From Paucisalibacillus globulus DSM 18846 (GTDB taxonomy: Bacteria > Bacillota > Bacilli > Bacillales > Amphibacillaceae): a stretch of 64,000 nt of DNA. Where the stretch lies: positions 186,001 through 250,000 of the forward strand of contig NZ_AXVK01000001.1 in assembly GCF_000482485.1 (NCBI RefSeq), in the 5' to 3' direction. Positions 9,000-18,852 of the stretch are shown piece after piece. Each line of letters begins with the position of its first letter. Within the stretch, counting starts at the first letter, position 1. The translations under genes were made by a program, and so were the position numbers. The notes beneath the pieces were generated by a model. The model made no database searches, was not told the origin of the DNA, and saw only the letters and a program-made list of their open reading frames with translations.

Positions 9000-9890
9000 T
9001 TACTGAATATACTTCCAAAATGAACCATGTTTCGCTGGAATTTTTTCTACAAATTGTTTTAAGCGTAGTTTTTTCATTTCACGTTCAGCTTTTTCCATAG
9101 ACCAGTTATACACTACAGAAACCTCTTTCGTTCCAACAACCTCGTAATGTTGAACAAAATCTTCAAGTGAGGGGAGTTGTGAGGGAATTGGCAGATGATC
9201 AACCATTTCACTTAAAACCCGTACATAAATATCATATGGATAAAGTCCAGAAATTTTGATCCCTTGTTCCTCAATATTCTTATGGAAAAAGACCATTGTG
9301 GGCATGTAATCAATATCCATTTCTTCATTTAGTTTATAGTCACTTTGTAAGGCCTTTTTAGCAGAAACAGAATGAAGGTCATTTTTAAATTCTTGAATAT
9401 CAAGGTTCGCAGCTTTCGCACAATCTAAGAGAACTGCTTCGTCCGAAATATTTAGCTTCTTCAAAAATAGACTTTCCTGCACTTTTCGTAAGAATACTTT
9501 TCCAAAACGTATTCCTTGTAGTTCGGCAGCTTTTACAGCTAAATAGGCTGTAATAGGTGAGTGTACAGGGTTTTCAATCCACAAATCACCATCACAACTC
9601 ATTCCGGTTCTAGAAGCAGTTCGTTCCCATATTTCTCTAAGCTTCCTTGGTTGATCAAAGTTATCGTGGTTTAATGGTTTAGAAGAACCTGAGATTATTG
9701 GTCTAATTGTAAAAAATCGTCCATATTCAATTGATAGCTTTTTTAAATACGGCTCTAGTGACCAGCACTCTGGACACATCGGGTCGATAAATAAATAAAT
9801 TTCAATTGGTTTTTTGATAGTACCACAACTATATTCAGACGATGTGTTTGCTTTCTGTGAGCTTAAAAGCTCAAGTAGTTCCCAACTCAC
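9000..9890 (-). CDS. spxH: ClpXP adaptor SpxH (YjbH), DsbA-like
   Basis: A thioredoxin/DsbA-fold adaptor that binds Spx and promotes its degradation by ClpXP. From the GTG at 9888-9890 it has 296 residues, close to the B. subtilis protein (299). That GTG has AAAGGAGA at good spacing, whereas the upstream ATG at 9908 overlaps this site. The motif CPEC ([12 protein letters not shown]) stands where DsbA has CxxC, and a His/Cys-rich N terminus is partly kept. It follows yjbI closely, so the two are likely co-transcribed. Having spx and spxH in one window gives a complete Spx control pair. Confidence 0.92.
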   Translation of the reverse strand: MSWELLELLSSQKANTSSEYSCGTIKKPIEIYLFIDPMCPECWSLEPYLKKLSIEYGRFFTIRPIISGSSKPLNHDNFDQPRKLREIWERTASRTGMSCDGDLWIENPVHSPITAYLAVKAAELQGIRFGKVFLRKVQESLFLKKLNISDEAVLLDCAKAANLDIQEFKNDLHSVSAKKALQSDYKLNEEMDIDYMPTMVFFHKNIEEQGIKISGLYPYDIYVRVLSEMVDHLPIPSQLPSLEDFVQHYEVVGTKEVSVVYNWSMEKAEREMKKLRLKQFVEKIPAKHGSFWKYIQ

Positions 9891-9904
9891 ATCGATTTCT
9901 CCTT

Positions 9905-10282
9905 TCATGATTCAGGTGTATTCATCATATGATTAGCGGTCATGGTTAGTTTTTCAAATATAGCTGAGCGGTATGGTTCTTCGATTTCTGCTTCTTCTAA
10001 TGCTTGCTCCATACATTCTAACCAAGCATCTCTTCTTGAAGGTGTGATTTCAAACGGCAGATGTCTACGTCTCATCATTGGGTGTCCACGTTCTTCTGTA
10101 TAAGCCCGAGGCCCACCGAAAAATTGTGTTAAAAAAAGACGCTGCTTTCTAGCAGTTTCCGTTAAATCTTCAGGGAAAATTGGGGTTAACTTTGGGTGGT
10201 TCCCTACTCGTTTATAAAAGTGAGTAACAAGGCGGTCAATTGTTTCAAATCCACCGATTGCCTCATATATTGTTCCATGCAT
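9905..10282 (-). CDS. yjbI: truncated haemoglobin YjbI (group II, trHbO)
   Basis: 125 residues. It is a 2-on-2 globin that binds O2 or NO. The start [14 protein letters not shown], the FFGGP turn and the proximal histidine in [14 protein letters not shown] are typical of group II truncated globins. The ribosome binding site is AAGGAG. It lies 14 bp upstream of spxH, as in B. subtilis. A role in NO or peroxide detoxification fits this NO-producing organism, but that is inference. Confidence 0.92.
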   Translation of the reverse strand: MHGTIYEAIGGFETIDRLVTHFYKRVGNHPKLTPIFPEDLTETARKQRLFLTQFFGGPRAYTEERGHPMMRRRHLPFEITPSRRDAWLECMEQALEEAEIEEPYRSAIFEKLTMTANHMMNTPES

Positions 10283-10352
10283 CTCTCAATTACTCCTTAA
10301 AGTTTGTGTATATATTGTAGCAACATTAGATAATACTGGGCAAATTATCTGA

Positions 10353-10919
10353 TTATATTTTTTGGAAAAATCTTGCAATCTTATTCGGAGTCTCTTTTCT
10401 AGTAATTCCGTTTTCGTCTAAAGTAGTCTTTAGCGCTTTTATTCCGGAGTCTTTATCGGTTGCTTCAATTTCTAATTCATAGTCCTCTACATCATGGTAA
10501 TAACTATGATCAAGAACATAAATAAGACCATTATCTTTAAATTCCCTACGAATAGTTGTTAAACTTCCATAATACTGTAACTCTCCCACTGAAATATCCA
10601 TTTTTTCCAGTTGCTTTGCAGTAGCTTCTTTTGTTACTGGTTTATCTTGAAGCCACTCTGTTACTTCTATTTTTGAAAGACTATCATGTGTTTCTAAAAG
10701 CCCATCTTTATATGGTTCTTTTAAAGTTAATTGGTATTTTCCTTCTTTTTCCCGTATTCTTAATGCTGAACCATTTTTGCGCAACTTAAAATCTGGTGTT
10801 TCAAAATAGTAGTTTATTTGTTTTTTTCCAACACTTGGAAATGGAAGACGTTCTAATAGGATATCATATTCACGCTTTGTTAGAAGATTTTTAAATTCAA
10901 TTTCTATTTCTTGTGTCAC
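10353..10919 (-). CDS. yjbK: CYTH-domain protein YjbK
   Basis: 188 residues. CYTH proteins are metal-dependent triphosphate-tunnel enzymes (adenylate cyclase / thiamine triphosphatase fold). The signature EIEIEFKNLL at the N terminus gives the ExExK motif, and further charged strands (RKNGSALRIREK, ELEIEATD) line the tunnel. It starts at a GTG (10917-10919) behind GGGGGAA. It is divergent from the alarmone synthetase gene yjbM. The natural substrate is unknown; tripolyphosphate or nucleoside triphosphates are likely. B. subtilis yjbJ and yjbL, present nearby there, are missing here. Confidence 0.88.
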   Translation of the reverse strand: MTQEIEIEFKNLLTKREYDILLERLPFPSVGKKQINYYFETPDFKLRKNGSALRIREKEGKYQLTLKEPYKDGLLETHDSLSKIEVTEWLQDKPVTKEATAKQLEKMDISVGELQYYGSLTTIRREFKDNGLIYVLDHSYYHDVEDYELEIEATDKDSGIKALKTTLDENGITRKETPNKIARFFQKI

Positions 10920-11047
10920 GAATATTCCCCCAAAAAGTTTGGTTAATTACATTGATTATGGCTAAATAGAAGTAAATATGCAAAGAATATCCATTTAGTT
11001 TGTGGTAAAATAAGGACGAATAGTTATTAGACACAGGTGGTGTTAGG

Positions 11048-11656
11048 ATGAATTGGGAAGCAATAATTGCACCATATTCACAGGTTGTCGAAGAATTAAA
11101 AGTAAAATTAAAGGGAATGCGCCGGCAATTTGAGTATGAAGCAAGGCATTCTCCAATTGAATTTATTACTGGTCGAGTGAAACCTGTTCAAAGTATTTTA
11201 GAAAAAGCGGAGAAAAGGCAAATACCTTTAGAGAGAATCGAAACAGATATACAAGATATTGCTGGAGTGCGCGTTGTATGTCAGTTTGTTGATGATATTT
11301 ACATGGTTGTTGATATGCTTCGTTCACGAAAGGATTTTAAAATTATTGAAGAAAAAGATTATATATCTGATAAAAAAGCGAGTGGCTATCGTTCATACCA
11401 TATGACCATTGAATATCCGGTTGAAACAATCCACGGAAATAAAAAGGTTTTAGCTGAAATTCAGATTCGTACATTGGCTATGAATTTCTGGGCAACAAAT
11501 GAACACTCATTAAATTATAAGTATAAGGGAAGAATCCCTGTTGAAGTAAAACAAAGATTGCAGCGTGCAGCAGAAGCAGCTTTTAAACTCGATGAAGAAA
11601 TGTCAAAGATAAAAACAGAAGTGCAAGAAGCACAACGTATTTTTCACCGGAAATAA
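11048..11656 (+). CDS. yjbM: small alarmone synthetase (GTP pyrophosphokinase) YjbM/SasB
   Basis: 202 residues. It transfers pyrophosphate from ATP to GDP or GTP, making (p)ppGpp. It consists of a RelA/SpoT synthetase domain only, with no hydrolase or regulatory domains. RVKPVQSILEKAEKR, DIAGVRVVCQF, SGYRSYHM and EIQIRT are the conserved synthetase motifs. The C-terminal helices mediate tetramer formation in the family. It lies 27 bp upstream of nadK, and with yjbO it forms the same three-gene operon as in B. subtilis. Confidence 0.93.
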   Translation: MNWEAIIAPYSQVVEELKVKLKGMRRQFEYEARHSPIEFITGRVKPVQSILEKAEKRQIPLERIETDIQDIAGVRVVCQFVDDIYMVVDMLRSRKDFKIIEEKDYISDKKASGYRSYHMTIEYPVETIHGNKKVLAEIQIRTLAMNFWATNEHSLNYKYKGRIPVEVKQRLQRAAEAAFKLDEEMSKIKTEVQEAQRIFHRK

Positions 11657-11683
11657 TGTCGGGGCTAAAGGGAGGTCATGTTA

Positions 11684-12487
11684 ATGAAGTTTAAAATCAT
11701 CTCTAAGGGTGACGAGAGATCGAATAAAATTAAAGCAAGAATGAAACAGCACTTAATCGATTTTGATTTACTATACGATAAAGAAGAGCCAGATTTGGTT
11801 ATTTCAGTTGGTGGTGATGGAACTTTTTTGGAGGCTTTCCATCGTTATCAGCATCGATTAGCTAATACGGCGTTTATTGGGATACATACCGGCCATTTAG
11901 GGTTTTATGCAGACTATGTACCTGAGGAATTAGAGAAGCTCGTAATTGAAATTGCAAAGACACCGTATCAAATTGTGGAATATCCTTTGTTAGAGGTGGT
12001 TATTCGTTCCAATACCGGTAACAAGGTGGATTGCTACTTAGCTTTAAATGAAGCAACCATTAAAACTCCAGAAAGCTCTGTCGTATTTGATGTTGAAATT
12101 AGGGGAGAACACTTTGAAACGTTTCGTGGTGATGGGCTATGTATCTCTACACCTTCAGGAAGTACAGCCTATAATAAGGCGCTTGGAGGTGGGATACTAC
12201 ATCCATCAATAGAAGCCATTCAATTAACTGAAATGGCATCCATTAATAATCGTGTATTCCGTACCATTGGTTCACCATTAATCCTACCTAAACATCATAC
12301 ATGTTTACTTAAGCCAATCGTAGATCGTAGTTTCTTTATTACCATTGATCATAACACATATAATTATACGAACGTTAAGTCTATCCAGTGTCGTGTAGCA
12401 AAAGAAAAAATTCGTTTTGCACGTTTTAGACCATTCCCATTCTGGAATCGAGTTCGTGACTCATTTGTTGCTGATAATAATAAATAA
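11684..12487 (+). CDS. nadK: NAD kinase
   Basis: 267 residues. It phosphorylates NAD to NADP using ATP or polyphosphate. The motifs are GGDGT at residues 43-47, the NE/D motif LALNEATIK and [14 protein letters not shown]. The sequence runs almost colinear with B. subtilis NadK, including the end [15 protein letters not shown] chose the ATG at 11684 because the ribosome binding site GGGAGG ends only two bases before the ATG at 11678. It is the middle gene of the yjbM-nadK-yjbO operon. Confidence 0.95.
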   Translation: MKFKIISKGDERSNKIKARMKQHLIDFDLLYDKEEPDLVISVGGDGTFLEAFHRYQHRLANTAFIGIHTGHLGFYADYVPEELEKLVIEIAKTPYQIVEYPLLEVVIRSNTGNKVDCYLALNEATIKTPESSVVFDVEIRGEHFETFRGDGLCISTPSGSTAYNKALGGGILHPSIEAIQLTEMASINNRVFRTIGSPLILPKHHTCLLKPIVDRSFFITIDHNTYNYTNVKSIQCRVAKEKIRFARFRPFPFWNRVRDSFVADNNK

Positions 12488-12502
12488 CAAGGTGAATTCA
12501 TC

Positions 12503-13387
12503 ATGAAATGGACAATTGAGCATCAAGACGAGGGTAAACTTTTACGAGAGTTTTTACGCAATGACCAAGGCTTTTCAAGGAGAATCCTGAAAAGTCTTAT
12601 TTATGATGGTGGCAGTATACTAGTTAATGAAAAAGAAGAGAATTTACGCTATTCTTTAAAGTTAGGGGATATCGTGACCATTGCGTTTCCTGTAGAAGAA
12701 AAAGGAAGTAGAATGCGTCCTGAAAAAATACTGATTGATATTATTTATGAAGATGATGCAGTCATAGTGATTAATAAACAAGCAGGAATTGCAACTATAC
12801 CATCTTTGAACCATCCGAACAATTCAGTAGCTAATGGCGTTCTATTTCATTACGAAAAACATCATATTCCTTATACGGTTCATGTAGTAACAAGACTTGA
12901 CCGAGATACGTCAGGGCTATTATTAATTGCTAAGCATCGCTACAGCCATTCTATTTTATCTGCTTCCCAGAAACAAGGGAAAGTGAAGAGGAAGTATTAT
13001 GCAATTATTCAAGGTGCTTTACAAGAAGAGCAAGGTATGATTGATGCGAATATTGGTAGAAAAGAAGGCTCTATTATTGAGAGAACAGTAAGTAATGATG
13101 GGCAAAGGGCTGTTACACATTACCAGGTTATGAAAGAAACCAATTCACATTCATTGCTTGAAGTACAGCTTGAAACCGGAAGAACTCATCAAATCCGTGT
13201 TCATTTTTCCCATCTAGGGCATCCACTGGCTGGAGATGATTTGTATGGGGGAGAGAAAACAGTGATTGACCGTCAAGCATTACATTGCTGTTCACTCGAA
13301 TTTGAACACCCTCAATCAAAAGAATGGATGACCTTTACAACAGAATTACCCGAAGATATGAAAAAGATCCTTCCAGACGAATACTAA
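12503..13387 (+). CDS. yjbO: RluA/RluD-family pseudouridine synthase YjbO
   Basis: 294 residues. It isomerises uridine in structured RNA, probably rRNA. An S4-like RNA-binding part spans residues 1-70, followed by the catalytic domain. The catalytic aspartate is in VTRLDRDTSGLLL, and the later conserved piece is LETGRTHQIRVHFSHLGHPL. The ribosome binding site is AAGGTG. Its stop codon directly abuts the stop of the convergent prpE with no gap, so any shared terminator would lie in coding sequence. Confidence 0.9.
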   Translation: MKWTIEHQDEGKLLREFLRNDQGFSRRILKSLIYDGGSILVNEKEENLRYSLKLGDIVTIAFPVEEKGSRMRPEKILIDIIYEDDAVIVINKQAGIATIPSLNHPNNSVANGVLFHYEKHHIPYTVHVVTRLDRDTSGLLLIAKHRYSHSILSASQKQGKVKRKYYAIIQGALQEEQGMIDANIGRKEGSIIERTVSNDGQRAVTHYQVMKETNSHSLLEVQLETGRTHQIRVHFSHLGHPLAGDDLYGGEKTVIDRQALHCCSLEFEHPQSKEWMTFTTELPEDMKKILPDEY

Positions 13388-14134
13388 TTATTCATCTGGA
13401 AAGGATCTAAATTTTTCTTCATTATATGGTTGTTCAGATGGGACGGAGATAGTTGTTTCTTCAGGAAGTCTAAAAGCTGTTAACGTATTCCCGAAAACAC
13501 ATCCTGTATCGATATTAATCGTTTGATTAACCAGTCTTGGCTTCAACACAGGTGTATGACCATACACAATCCATTTATCTCCATTGTAGCTTTGTGCCCA
13601 GTCTCTTCTAATTGGCCTTCCAGCCTCATCAAATTCACCTGTAATATCCCCATACAAAACAAATGTCTTCACTTTTTTATCATGTCGGCCAATATAGGCC
13701 TTTTTTATTCCTGCATGTGCTACTACCGCGTTTGCCTCAGGAATTTCTAAATAGAGTGGTGCCTCTTCATATAGGCGCATGAACTGGCTGCTGATATGTC
13801 CTTGCATTTTTTTATCTAGTGCCTCGTATTCTGCAACGGTAGTTTCCAGTCCATGCTGTTGCTTAACATTATTACCAAGAAAAAAACGATACAGTTTATT
13901 ACAGTGATTACCTGGTACATACCATGCTTTTTTCTTCTTTACAACCATTTCAAAAACCAGTTGAATTACTTTAATGGATTCTGGACCACGGTCGGTTAAA
14001 TCGCCGACGAAAATAGGAATACGACCATCGGGATGGGTATAAATATCTTGTTCTTTTTTATAACCTAACGTTTCAAACAAAGAACATAGCTCCTTATAAC
14101 ATCCATGGATATCACCTATAACATCAATTTTCAT
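13388..14134 (-). CDS. prpE: bis(5'-nucleosyl)-tetraphosphatase PrpE
   Basis: 248 residues. It is a calcineurin-like metallophosphatase with diadenosine tetraphosphate hydrolase and protein phosphatase activity, connected with spore germination in Bacillus. The metal-binding motifs are GDIHGC (7-12), [16 protein letters not shown] and GHTP. It is convergent and zero-gap with yjbO, as in B. subtilis where prpE closes this block. A ribosome binding site (GGAGGTGA) precedes the ATG. Confidence 0.92.
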   Translation of the reverse strand: MKIDVIGDIHGCYKELCSLFETLGYKKEQDIYTHPDGRIPIFVGDLTDRGPESIKVIQLVFEMVVKKKKAWYVPGNHCNKLYRFFLGNNVKQQHGLETTVAEYEALDKKMQGHISSQFMRLYEEAPLYLEIPEANAVVAHAGIKKAYIGRHDKKVKTFVLYGDITGEFDEAGRPIRRDWAQSYNGDKWIVYGHTPVLKPRLVNQTINIDTGCVFGNTLTAFRLPEETTISVPSEQPYNEEKFRSFPDE

Positions 14135-14149
14135 CGTCTCACCTCCATA

Positions 14150-14186
14150 AAATAAAAGCGAGAATAGTTTTTGCTATTCCCGCTCT
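14150..14186 (-). terminator. terminator of the rodA-like gene
   Basis: Read on the minus strand, the stem AGCGGGAATAG / CTATTCTCGCT is followed by TTTATTTTAT. It overlaps the stop codon of the upstream gene. Confidence 0.8.
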
Positions 14187-15366
14187 ATTCAAACATATAT
14201 TTCTTCGTTCGAGAGTGAATATTTAATACAATACCGATTGCGATTAGATACGTTAATGTTGAGCTACCTCCGTAGCTTAAGAATGGAAGTGGTAGCCCGG
14301 TGATAGGAAGTAATTTAATGGACATGCCAATGTTTTGGAAGATTTGATATGCAAACATACCGACAACTCCAGTTACAATATAGCTACCATAGCTATCATT
14401 ACTTTGGATTGCAATATGGATAAGGCGATAAAGTAACAGGAAGAATAATGTTACTACGATACTGGAACCAATAAAACCAAATTGTTCTGCAATGGCAGTA
14501 AAGATCATATCAGTTTGACGTTCAGGAACACTCACTTGCATTACTTCAATACCTTTACCAAATAGCTGACCGGAACCAATGGCCATCATTGCACGTAAAA
14601 GTTGAAAGCCTGAATCAGAGTATTTCTCTGGTTCTAGCCAACCATAAAAACGACTAGATACATGTTTAAATACCGTCTCATCTAAGAAAACAGCAACAGA
14701 ATTTGGAAACATAAAATATGCTGCCATAATAATAGCGATTATCGCTAGTGTAAGTAACAGAATTGAAAATATTAATCTCCACCGAATTCCGGAAACTAAA
14801 ATCATTGCTCCTACGATGGCACATAATACTAGAAATCCTCCTAAGTCAGGCTGAACAGCGATGAGTCCCATTGGCGGTAGAGAATAGATTGAAATTTTGG
14901 CTAACAACCAGAGGTCACTTTTAATAGTCTGTACGACAAACTTTTGGTTATGAGCATAGATGACATGAGCTAGTGCCAGGATAAGGATTACTTTCATAAA
15001 CTCAGCCGGTTGCAAGGTACCTAGTACTGGAAACTTAAACCAACTGTAGGCACCATTTATTTCAGGGATGATGCCTGATAGAATTCCAAAGTATTTCCTT
15101 AAGAATATCAAAAAGAGCATCATTGTTCCAATACCATACAATACCCAGGTCAGTTGCCTAAATCGGTCATAATCAATCAGCATGATAAGTGCAATTATAA
15201 TACTGCCACCTACATACCAAAGGATTTGCTTTTCCGTAAAGTGAAGGCCCTGCAAGTTGGCTGGCAATGTTGGTTCAACAGTATATATACTAAATGCGCT
15301 AACAATGCCAAGAAGTATAACAATTGTTATTAACGTATAGTCAAGGTTATTTTTTGTGTTATTCAT
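14185..15366 (-). CDS. RodA/FtsW/SpoVE family SEDS protein
   Basis: 393 residues with about ten membrane spans. SEDS proteins polymerise peptidoglycan glycan strands with a class B PBP partner. Diagnostic pieces are the aspartate-bearing loop QPDLGGFLVLC, GWLEPEKYSDSGFQLLRAMMAIGSGQ (in part), EQFGFIGS and LPFLSYGGSSTL near the end. RodA-like elongation or sporulation roles are both possible; there is no adjacent PBP gene to decide. It is monocistronic with its own terminator. The gene is not in the B. subtilis version of this neighbourhood. Confidence 0.88.
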   Translation of the reverse strand: MNNTKNNLDYTLITIVILLGIVSAFSIYTVEPTLPANLQGLHFTEKQILWYVGGSIIIALIMLIDYDRFRQLTWVLYGIGTMMLFLIFLRKYFGILSGIIPEINGAYSWFKFPVLGTLQPAEFMKVILILALAHVIYAHNQKFVVQTIKSDLWLLAKISIYSLPPMGLIAVQPDLGGFLVLCAIVGAMILVSGIRWRLIFSILLLTLAIIAIIMAAYFMFPNSVAVFLDETVFKHVSSRFYGWLEPEKYSDSGFQLLRAMMAIGSGQLFGKGIEVMQVSVPERQTDMIFTAIAEQFGFIGSSIVVTLFFLLLYRLIHIAIQSNDSYGSYIVTGVVGMFAYQIFQNIGMSIKLLPITGLPLPFLSYGGSSTLTYLIAIGIVLNIHSRTKKYMFE

Positions 15367-15531
15367 GTATTATCCTAACTTTCTGTATGAACTTACATCT
15401 CTTTAAAGTTTACACGATTTCCAATCATTTATTAAGCATTATATTATTATAACATTTTTTTCTTGTGTTAGCTGAATGATTTTAAAGGGTATGGTATAAC
15501 TATAAGAGAAATAAAAAGGGAGGGTTGCGTC

Positions 15532-16893
15532 ATGGAAAATATTGAAGAATTGAAAGAAGAATTGTTTGAAAAACTTAAACAAGATTTGATGGAAGAGAAT
15601 ATTGAAGAATTCAGAATGAGTTTCTTGGATATTCATCCATACGATCAAGCTGGGTTTTTCATGGAAGTCGATGCAACCGATCGAATGTTAATTTACAGTT
15701 ATCTTTCTCCTTTAGAAGTTGCGGCAATGATGGAGCATATTGAGCTTGAAGACACAGAACCATTTTTCTCTGAAATGGATCCGCAATTTGCTTCGATGAT
15801 ATTTGCAGAAATGGCAACAGATGATGCAGTTGATATATTAAATGAGATGGAAAAGGATAAGGTTGTTAGCTTTTTAACGATTATGGATGCTGAGGATGCT
15901 GAGGATATTAAAGATCTTCTCCATTATGAAGAAAAAACTGCTGGTAGTATTATGACAACGGAATTCATTTCTGTCTTTAAAACCCAAACTGTTAGAGATA
16001 CGATGCTTCAATTAAAGGAAGAGGGACCAGAAGCAGAGACCATTTACTATTTATATGTTGTGGATAGTGACAAGAAATTGGTTGGGGTATTATCTTTAAG
16101 AGACCTTATCATCTCAAGTGATGAAATTACGATTGAAAGCATTATGAATGAGAATGTCTTCCATGTATCTGTTGCGGAAGACCAAGAGGAAGTTGCAAAG
16201 GTTATGCGTGATTACGACTTCCTAGCGGTTCCAGTTGTTGATTTTCAGCAACATTTATTGGGAATTATCACAGTTGATGATATTTTAGACGTTATTGACG
16301 AAGAAGCAAGTGAGGATTACTCAAAATTAGCTGGTATTTCCGAAGGGGACAAACCGGATACAAATCCGTTGGTTGCAGCGAGGAAGCGGCTTCCTTGGCT
16401 AATCATATTATTATTCCTTGGGCTATTAACTGCTAGTCTTATTGGGCAGTTTGAAGAAACTTTAAGTAAAGTAACAATCCTATCCATCTTTATTCCATTA
16501 ATTGCGGGGATGGCGGGTAACACTGGTACGCAAGCACTTGCCGTAGCAGTTAGAGGACTTGCAACTGGAGAATATGGGGAGGAAGGAAAACTTAAATTGA
16601 TATTTAGAGAAGCTGGAACAGGCCTTATTACTGGAACAGTATGTGGAATTATTATTACGGTAGTTATTTTCTTATGGCAGCATAATCTGTACTTAGGTAT
16701 CCTTGTTGGTTTATCAATCATGGCCACTTTGGTTGTTGCAACAATCGCGGGGTCATTAATTCCAATCATTATGCATCGCATGAAAATTGATCCAGCAGTT
16801 GCCTCGGGTCCATTTATTACGACGATTAACGATATTATCTCCGTATTAATCTATTTTGGTTTAGCGACAGCTTTTATGAGCTTTTTGTTGTAA
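15532..16893 (+). CDS. mgtE: magnesium transporter MgtE
   Basis: 453 residues. It has a cytoplasmic N domain (about 30-130), two CBS domains (about 135-255) acting as an Mg2+ sensor, and five membrane spans (about 285-452). AGMAGNTGTQALAVAVRGLA and the later GPFITTINDIISV carry the pore signature (PxxxxxxND-like). The leader is short (about 60-90 nt after a TTGTGT / TATAAC-like promoter), so no M-box riboswitch fits here. The ribosome binding site is GGGAGGG. A terminator follows. Confidence 0.93.
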   Translation: MENIEELKEELFEKLKQDLMEENIEEFRMSFLDIHPYDQAGFFMEVDATDRMLIYSYLSPLEVAAMMEHIELEDTEPFFSEMDPQFASMIFAEMATDDAVDILNEMEKDKVVSFLTIMDAEDAEDIKDLLHYEEKTAGSIMTTEFISVFKTQTVRDTMLQLKEEGPEAETIYYLYVVDSDKKLVGVLSLRDLIISSDEITIESIMNENVFHVSVAEDQEEVAKVMRDYDFLAVPVVDFQQHLLGIITVDDILDVIDEEASEDYSKLAGISEGDKPDTNPLVAARKRLPWLIILLFLGLLTASLIGQFEETLSKVTILSIFIPLIAGMAGNTGTQALAVAVRGLATGEYGEEGKLKLIFREAGTGLITGTVCGIIITVVIFLWQHNLYLGILVGLSIMATLVVATIAGSLIPIIMHRMKIDPAVASGPFITTINDIISVLIYFGLATAFMSFLL

Positions 16894-16913
16894 TAGCGAA
16901 GAAGAATGAGCAT

Positions 16914-16944
16914 AGTAGGGGAATGAGATTCTCCTACTTTTTTA
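16914..16944 (+). terminator. terminator of mgtE
   Basis: The stem AGTAGGGGAA / TTCTCCTACT is followed by TTTTTT. Confidence 0.85.
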
Positions 16945-17097
16945 AGTATACCTAAAAATAGGTAGTTTTTTTTCTACTTATAGGAAAACACCATGTTTTC
17001 TAATGCAATGGTGTACTTTTTCCTAGGCATTTACACAATTCCATATCGAGGTTCATATAATGAGATGATAAGTGAAAAAGAAAGGAGATCACCCATC

Positions 17098-17661
17098 TTG
17101 TCTGAACGTAGTAAATTTGCAAATGAACCGTTAATGTATATTCATCAACCGACTCAAGGTAAACCAAGTGCCCCTATGCAGCATTCCTATATAACACCAA
17201 AGAAATCAGCAGTGTCAGCATTATCACCACAAACGGAAAAAAATACAACACCAACTCCAATTAAAAAAAGACCTACATTAAATTCCTTCCACAATGATAT
17301 TGCTGAGAAGCCACAGAAGTCACAGAAGCCACAAGTAAAACAAAAAAGACCAAGTATTAGTGGTCCGAAAGAAGAAAAAATGATTATGAATACTTCCTCA
17401 CCTCAAATACAAGAACAATCGGATGATAAAAGTAAAAAGAAATTCAAGGACATGACTATCCAGGAGAAAGTCCATTATTTCATTAATACTCCTAGTCATT
17501 TACCGAGAATGAAATGTGAAGTGCGAACCGAAGAAAGAAAATATCGAGGTATTATTCTTGATTTAGAAGATAATGAAGTTCGAATGAGAGTAGGGAGAAG
17601 AACTGTTTTCATTACGATGGAAGATATTATAGAAATACAATTGTTAGGTTTAGGCTTATAA
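17098..17661 (+). CDS. cotO: spore coat protein CotO family
   Basis: 187 residues from the TTG at 17098, which has AAAGGAG at proper spacing; an upstream in-frame ATG at 16993 lacks one. It is a Lys/Pro/Gln-rich disordered N-terminal half followed by the conserved C-terminal module (IQEKVHYFINTPSHLPRMKC, RGIILDLEDNEVRMR, DIIEIQLLGLGL) seen in CotO. CotO is needed for outer coat assembly. A sigma-K-like -10 (CATATAATG) lies near 17064. The convergent CotY/Z gene supports a coat cluster as in B. subtilis cotO-cotZ. Confidence 0.8.
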   Translation: MSERSKFANEPLMYIHQPTQGKPSAPMQHSYITPKKSAVSALSPQTEKNTTPTPIKKRPTLNSFHNDIAEKPQKSQKPQVKQKRPSISGPKEEKMIMNTSSPQIQEQSDDKSKKKFKDMTIQEKVHYFINTPSHLPRMKCEVRTEERKYRGIILDLEDNEVRMRVGRRTVFITMEDIIEIQLLGLGL

Positions 17662-17764
17662 CAGAGACGATTTATGAGTTGAATTAATATGACCAAGTGG
17701 CCCTTATACACCTATGTATTTGGACCACTTGGAATGAGCTTTAATCTTGGGAAACTAAAAAAAT

Positions 17765-17801
17765 AAACACCATGGAGAGCAGTGAACTCTCCATGGTGTT
17801 T
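17765..17801. terminator. bidirectional terminator between cotO and cotZ-like gene
   Basis: A 15-bp perfect stem, AAACACCATGGAGAG / CTCTCCATGGTGTTT. A-rich sequence on the left and a short T-run on the right make it usable in both directions. Confidence 0.8.
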
Positions 17802-17808
17802 CAAATTA

Positions 17809-18300
17809 TCAGTCAAACACACTTATTGCAGGTAAACAAGTAACGTGACAGAAGCAATCAAGATCTACAGTAATACATATTCCAGTATTTTCTAGATTGT
17901 TAGTTGATTGATCGCACGGGTCTTTTAAGTGGTCGCAATGACATGGATCATTAGGATCACGTAATAATTCTAGAACTGCACAGCAATCATCTGTTACTTT
18001 TTTTACACGGAAGATGAAGCTAGCTTTTAAATCTCCAATTGTACCTAATCCACCACCGCGTTTTGCTCCGAATCCTTTAAATGGTTTACAATCACCTGCA
18101 CAGTATAAAATTACAGGTACTGTGTCTAGCCCATTACCAGGATCTGTTTCACCTAATAAATCGTTGATTGATTGTTCACAACTAGTGTCGCAACAGTTCT
18201 CAATAACATCGTTTTGAGCATCAACAATATCACGAAGAATCTCACAAACGCAGTTTTCTCTTGTTGCTGCACCTTCTACTCTACCATGGCTACAACCCAT
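17809..18300 (-). CDS. cotZ: spore coat protein CotY/CotZ family
   Basis: 163 residues with 17 or so cysteines, several in pairs (NCC, DCC, CHC, CFC). These are typical of the insoluble-fraction coat proteins CotY and CotZ, which crosslink the outer coat or crust. The N terminus MGCSHGRVEGAA and the segment PVILYCAGDCKPFKGFG match the family style. The ribosome binding site is AAAGGAG. A perfect sigma-K -10 (CATATTCTA) sits upstream. I cannot separate CotY from CotZ by eye. Confidence 0.85.
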   Translation of the reverse strand: MGCSHGRVEGAATRENCVCEILRDIVDAQNDVIENCCDTSCEQSINDLLGETDPGNGLDTVPVILYCAGDCKPFKGFGAKRGGGLGTIGDLKASFIFRVKKVTDDCCAVLELLRDPNDPCHCDHLKDPCDQSTNNLENTGICITVDLDCFCHVTCLPAISVFD

Positions 18301-18345
18301 GAAACATTTCTCCTTTCATCATGCTTATTGACTTATTGTCTTTAA

Positions 18346-18354
18346 TAGAATATG
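18346..18354 (-). promoter_or_regulatory. sigma-K -10 element of the coat gene
   Basis: CATATTCTA on the minus strand fits CATANNNTA exactly. AC-containing sequence lies upstream at about the -35 distance. Confidence 0.6.
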
Positions 18355-18507
18355 TGTTAGCAACTATATGGTGTGGGCACCTGTACGATATTTTGATAAG
18401 TCTTAAAGTCGAATAAAAAGCAGTAGAAATAGGGCATTTGACCATACTTATCCCGGGCTAGTTACATAGACTAATAACGAGCAAAATTCATGAAGGAGTG
18501 ACAAGCA

Positions 18508-18720
18508 ATGTCTGAAAATAGAAGAGTAATTCGAGTTAAAGATCTTGTGATTGAAGCGGAAAATGTAATTATTAACCCAAAAAGAAGGCATGATCCAATT
18601 TTAGGTGGCTTTAGAGATGAAGACGATCAATTAGAATCAAGCAGTAGTAGTAGCAGTGAATCCGGAAGCGATGAACGTGATAACAATAATAGGGGCAGAG
18701 GGCCATTTTCCTGGATATAG
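18508..18720 (+). CDS. small acidic Ser-rich protein, probable spore-coat associated
   Basis: 70 residues. The start RRVIRVKDLVIEAENVIINP is a compact conserved-looking module, followed by a charged region with a seven-serine run and an Arg/Asn-rich end GRGPFSWI. The ribosome binding site is AAGGAGTG. It is divergent from the CotY/Z gene, and a CATAGACTA box at 18465 fits a sigma-K -10, so a mother-cell late sporulation role is likely. The family is not recognised with certainty. Confidence 0.65.
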   Translation: MSENRRVIRVKDLVIEAENVIINPKRRHDPILGGFRDEDDQLESSSSSSSESGSDERDNNNRGRGPFSWI

Positions 18721-18754
18721 AATAAGTTTTATGGCCCATTATAACCAACATCAT

Positions 18755-18782
18755 AGCAGCTAATTTAGCTGCATTTTTTTTT
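18755..18782 (+). terminator. terminator after the Ser-rich protein gene
   Basis: The stem GCAGCTAA / TTAGCTGC is followed by a nine-T run. Confidence 0.85.
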
Positions 18783-18798
18783 ACATAAAGTGAAACTT

Positions 18799-18835
18799 CA
18801 ATCAGTGGGGGTTTTTGTACTTCCCCCACTGATTG
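18799..18835. other. strong 13-bp hairpin
   Basis: CAATCAGTGGGGG and CCCCCACTGATTG flank an 11-nt loop. There is no T-run after it. It is possibly a second terminator-like or stability element. Confidence 0.5.
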
Positions 18836-18852
18836 TTAGTTGAACGAATCGG

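Noticed and set aside
15367-15531. M-box riboswitch ahead of mgtE
   Set aside because: The promoter-like sequence lies only about 60-90 nt from the start and no M-box core is visible.
16317-16781. 154-aa minus-strand frame inside mgtE
   Set aside because: A shadow of the mgtE codons, with no start signal and no family.
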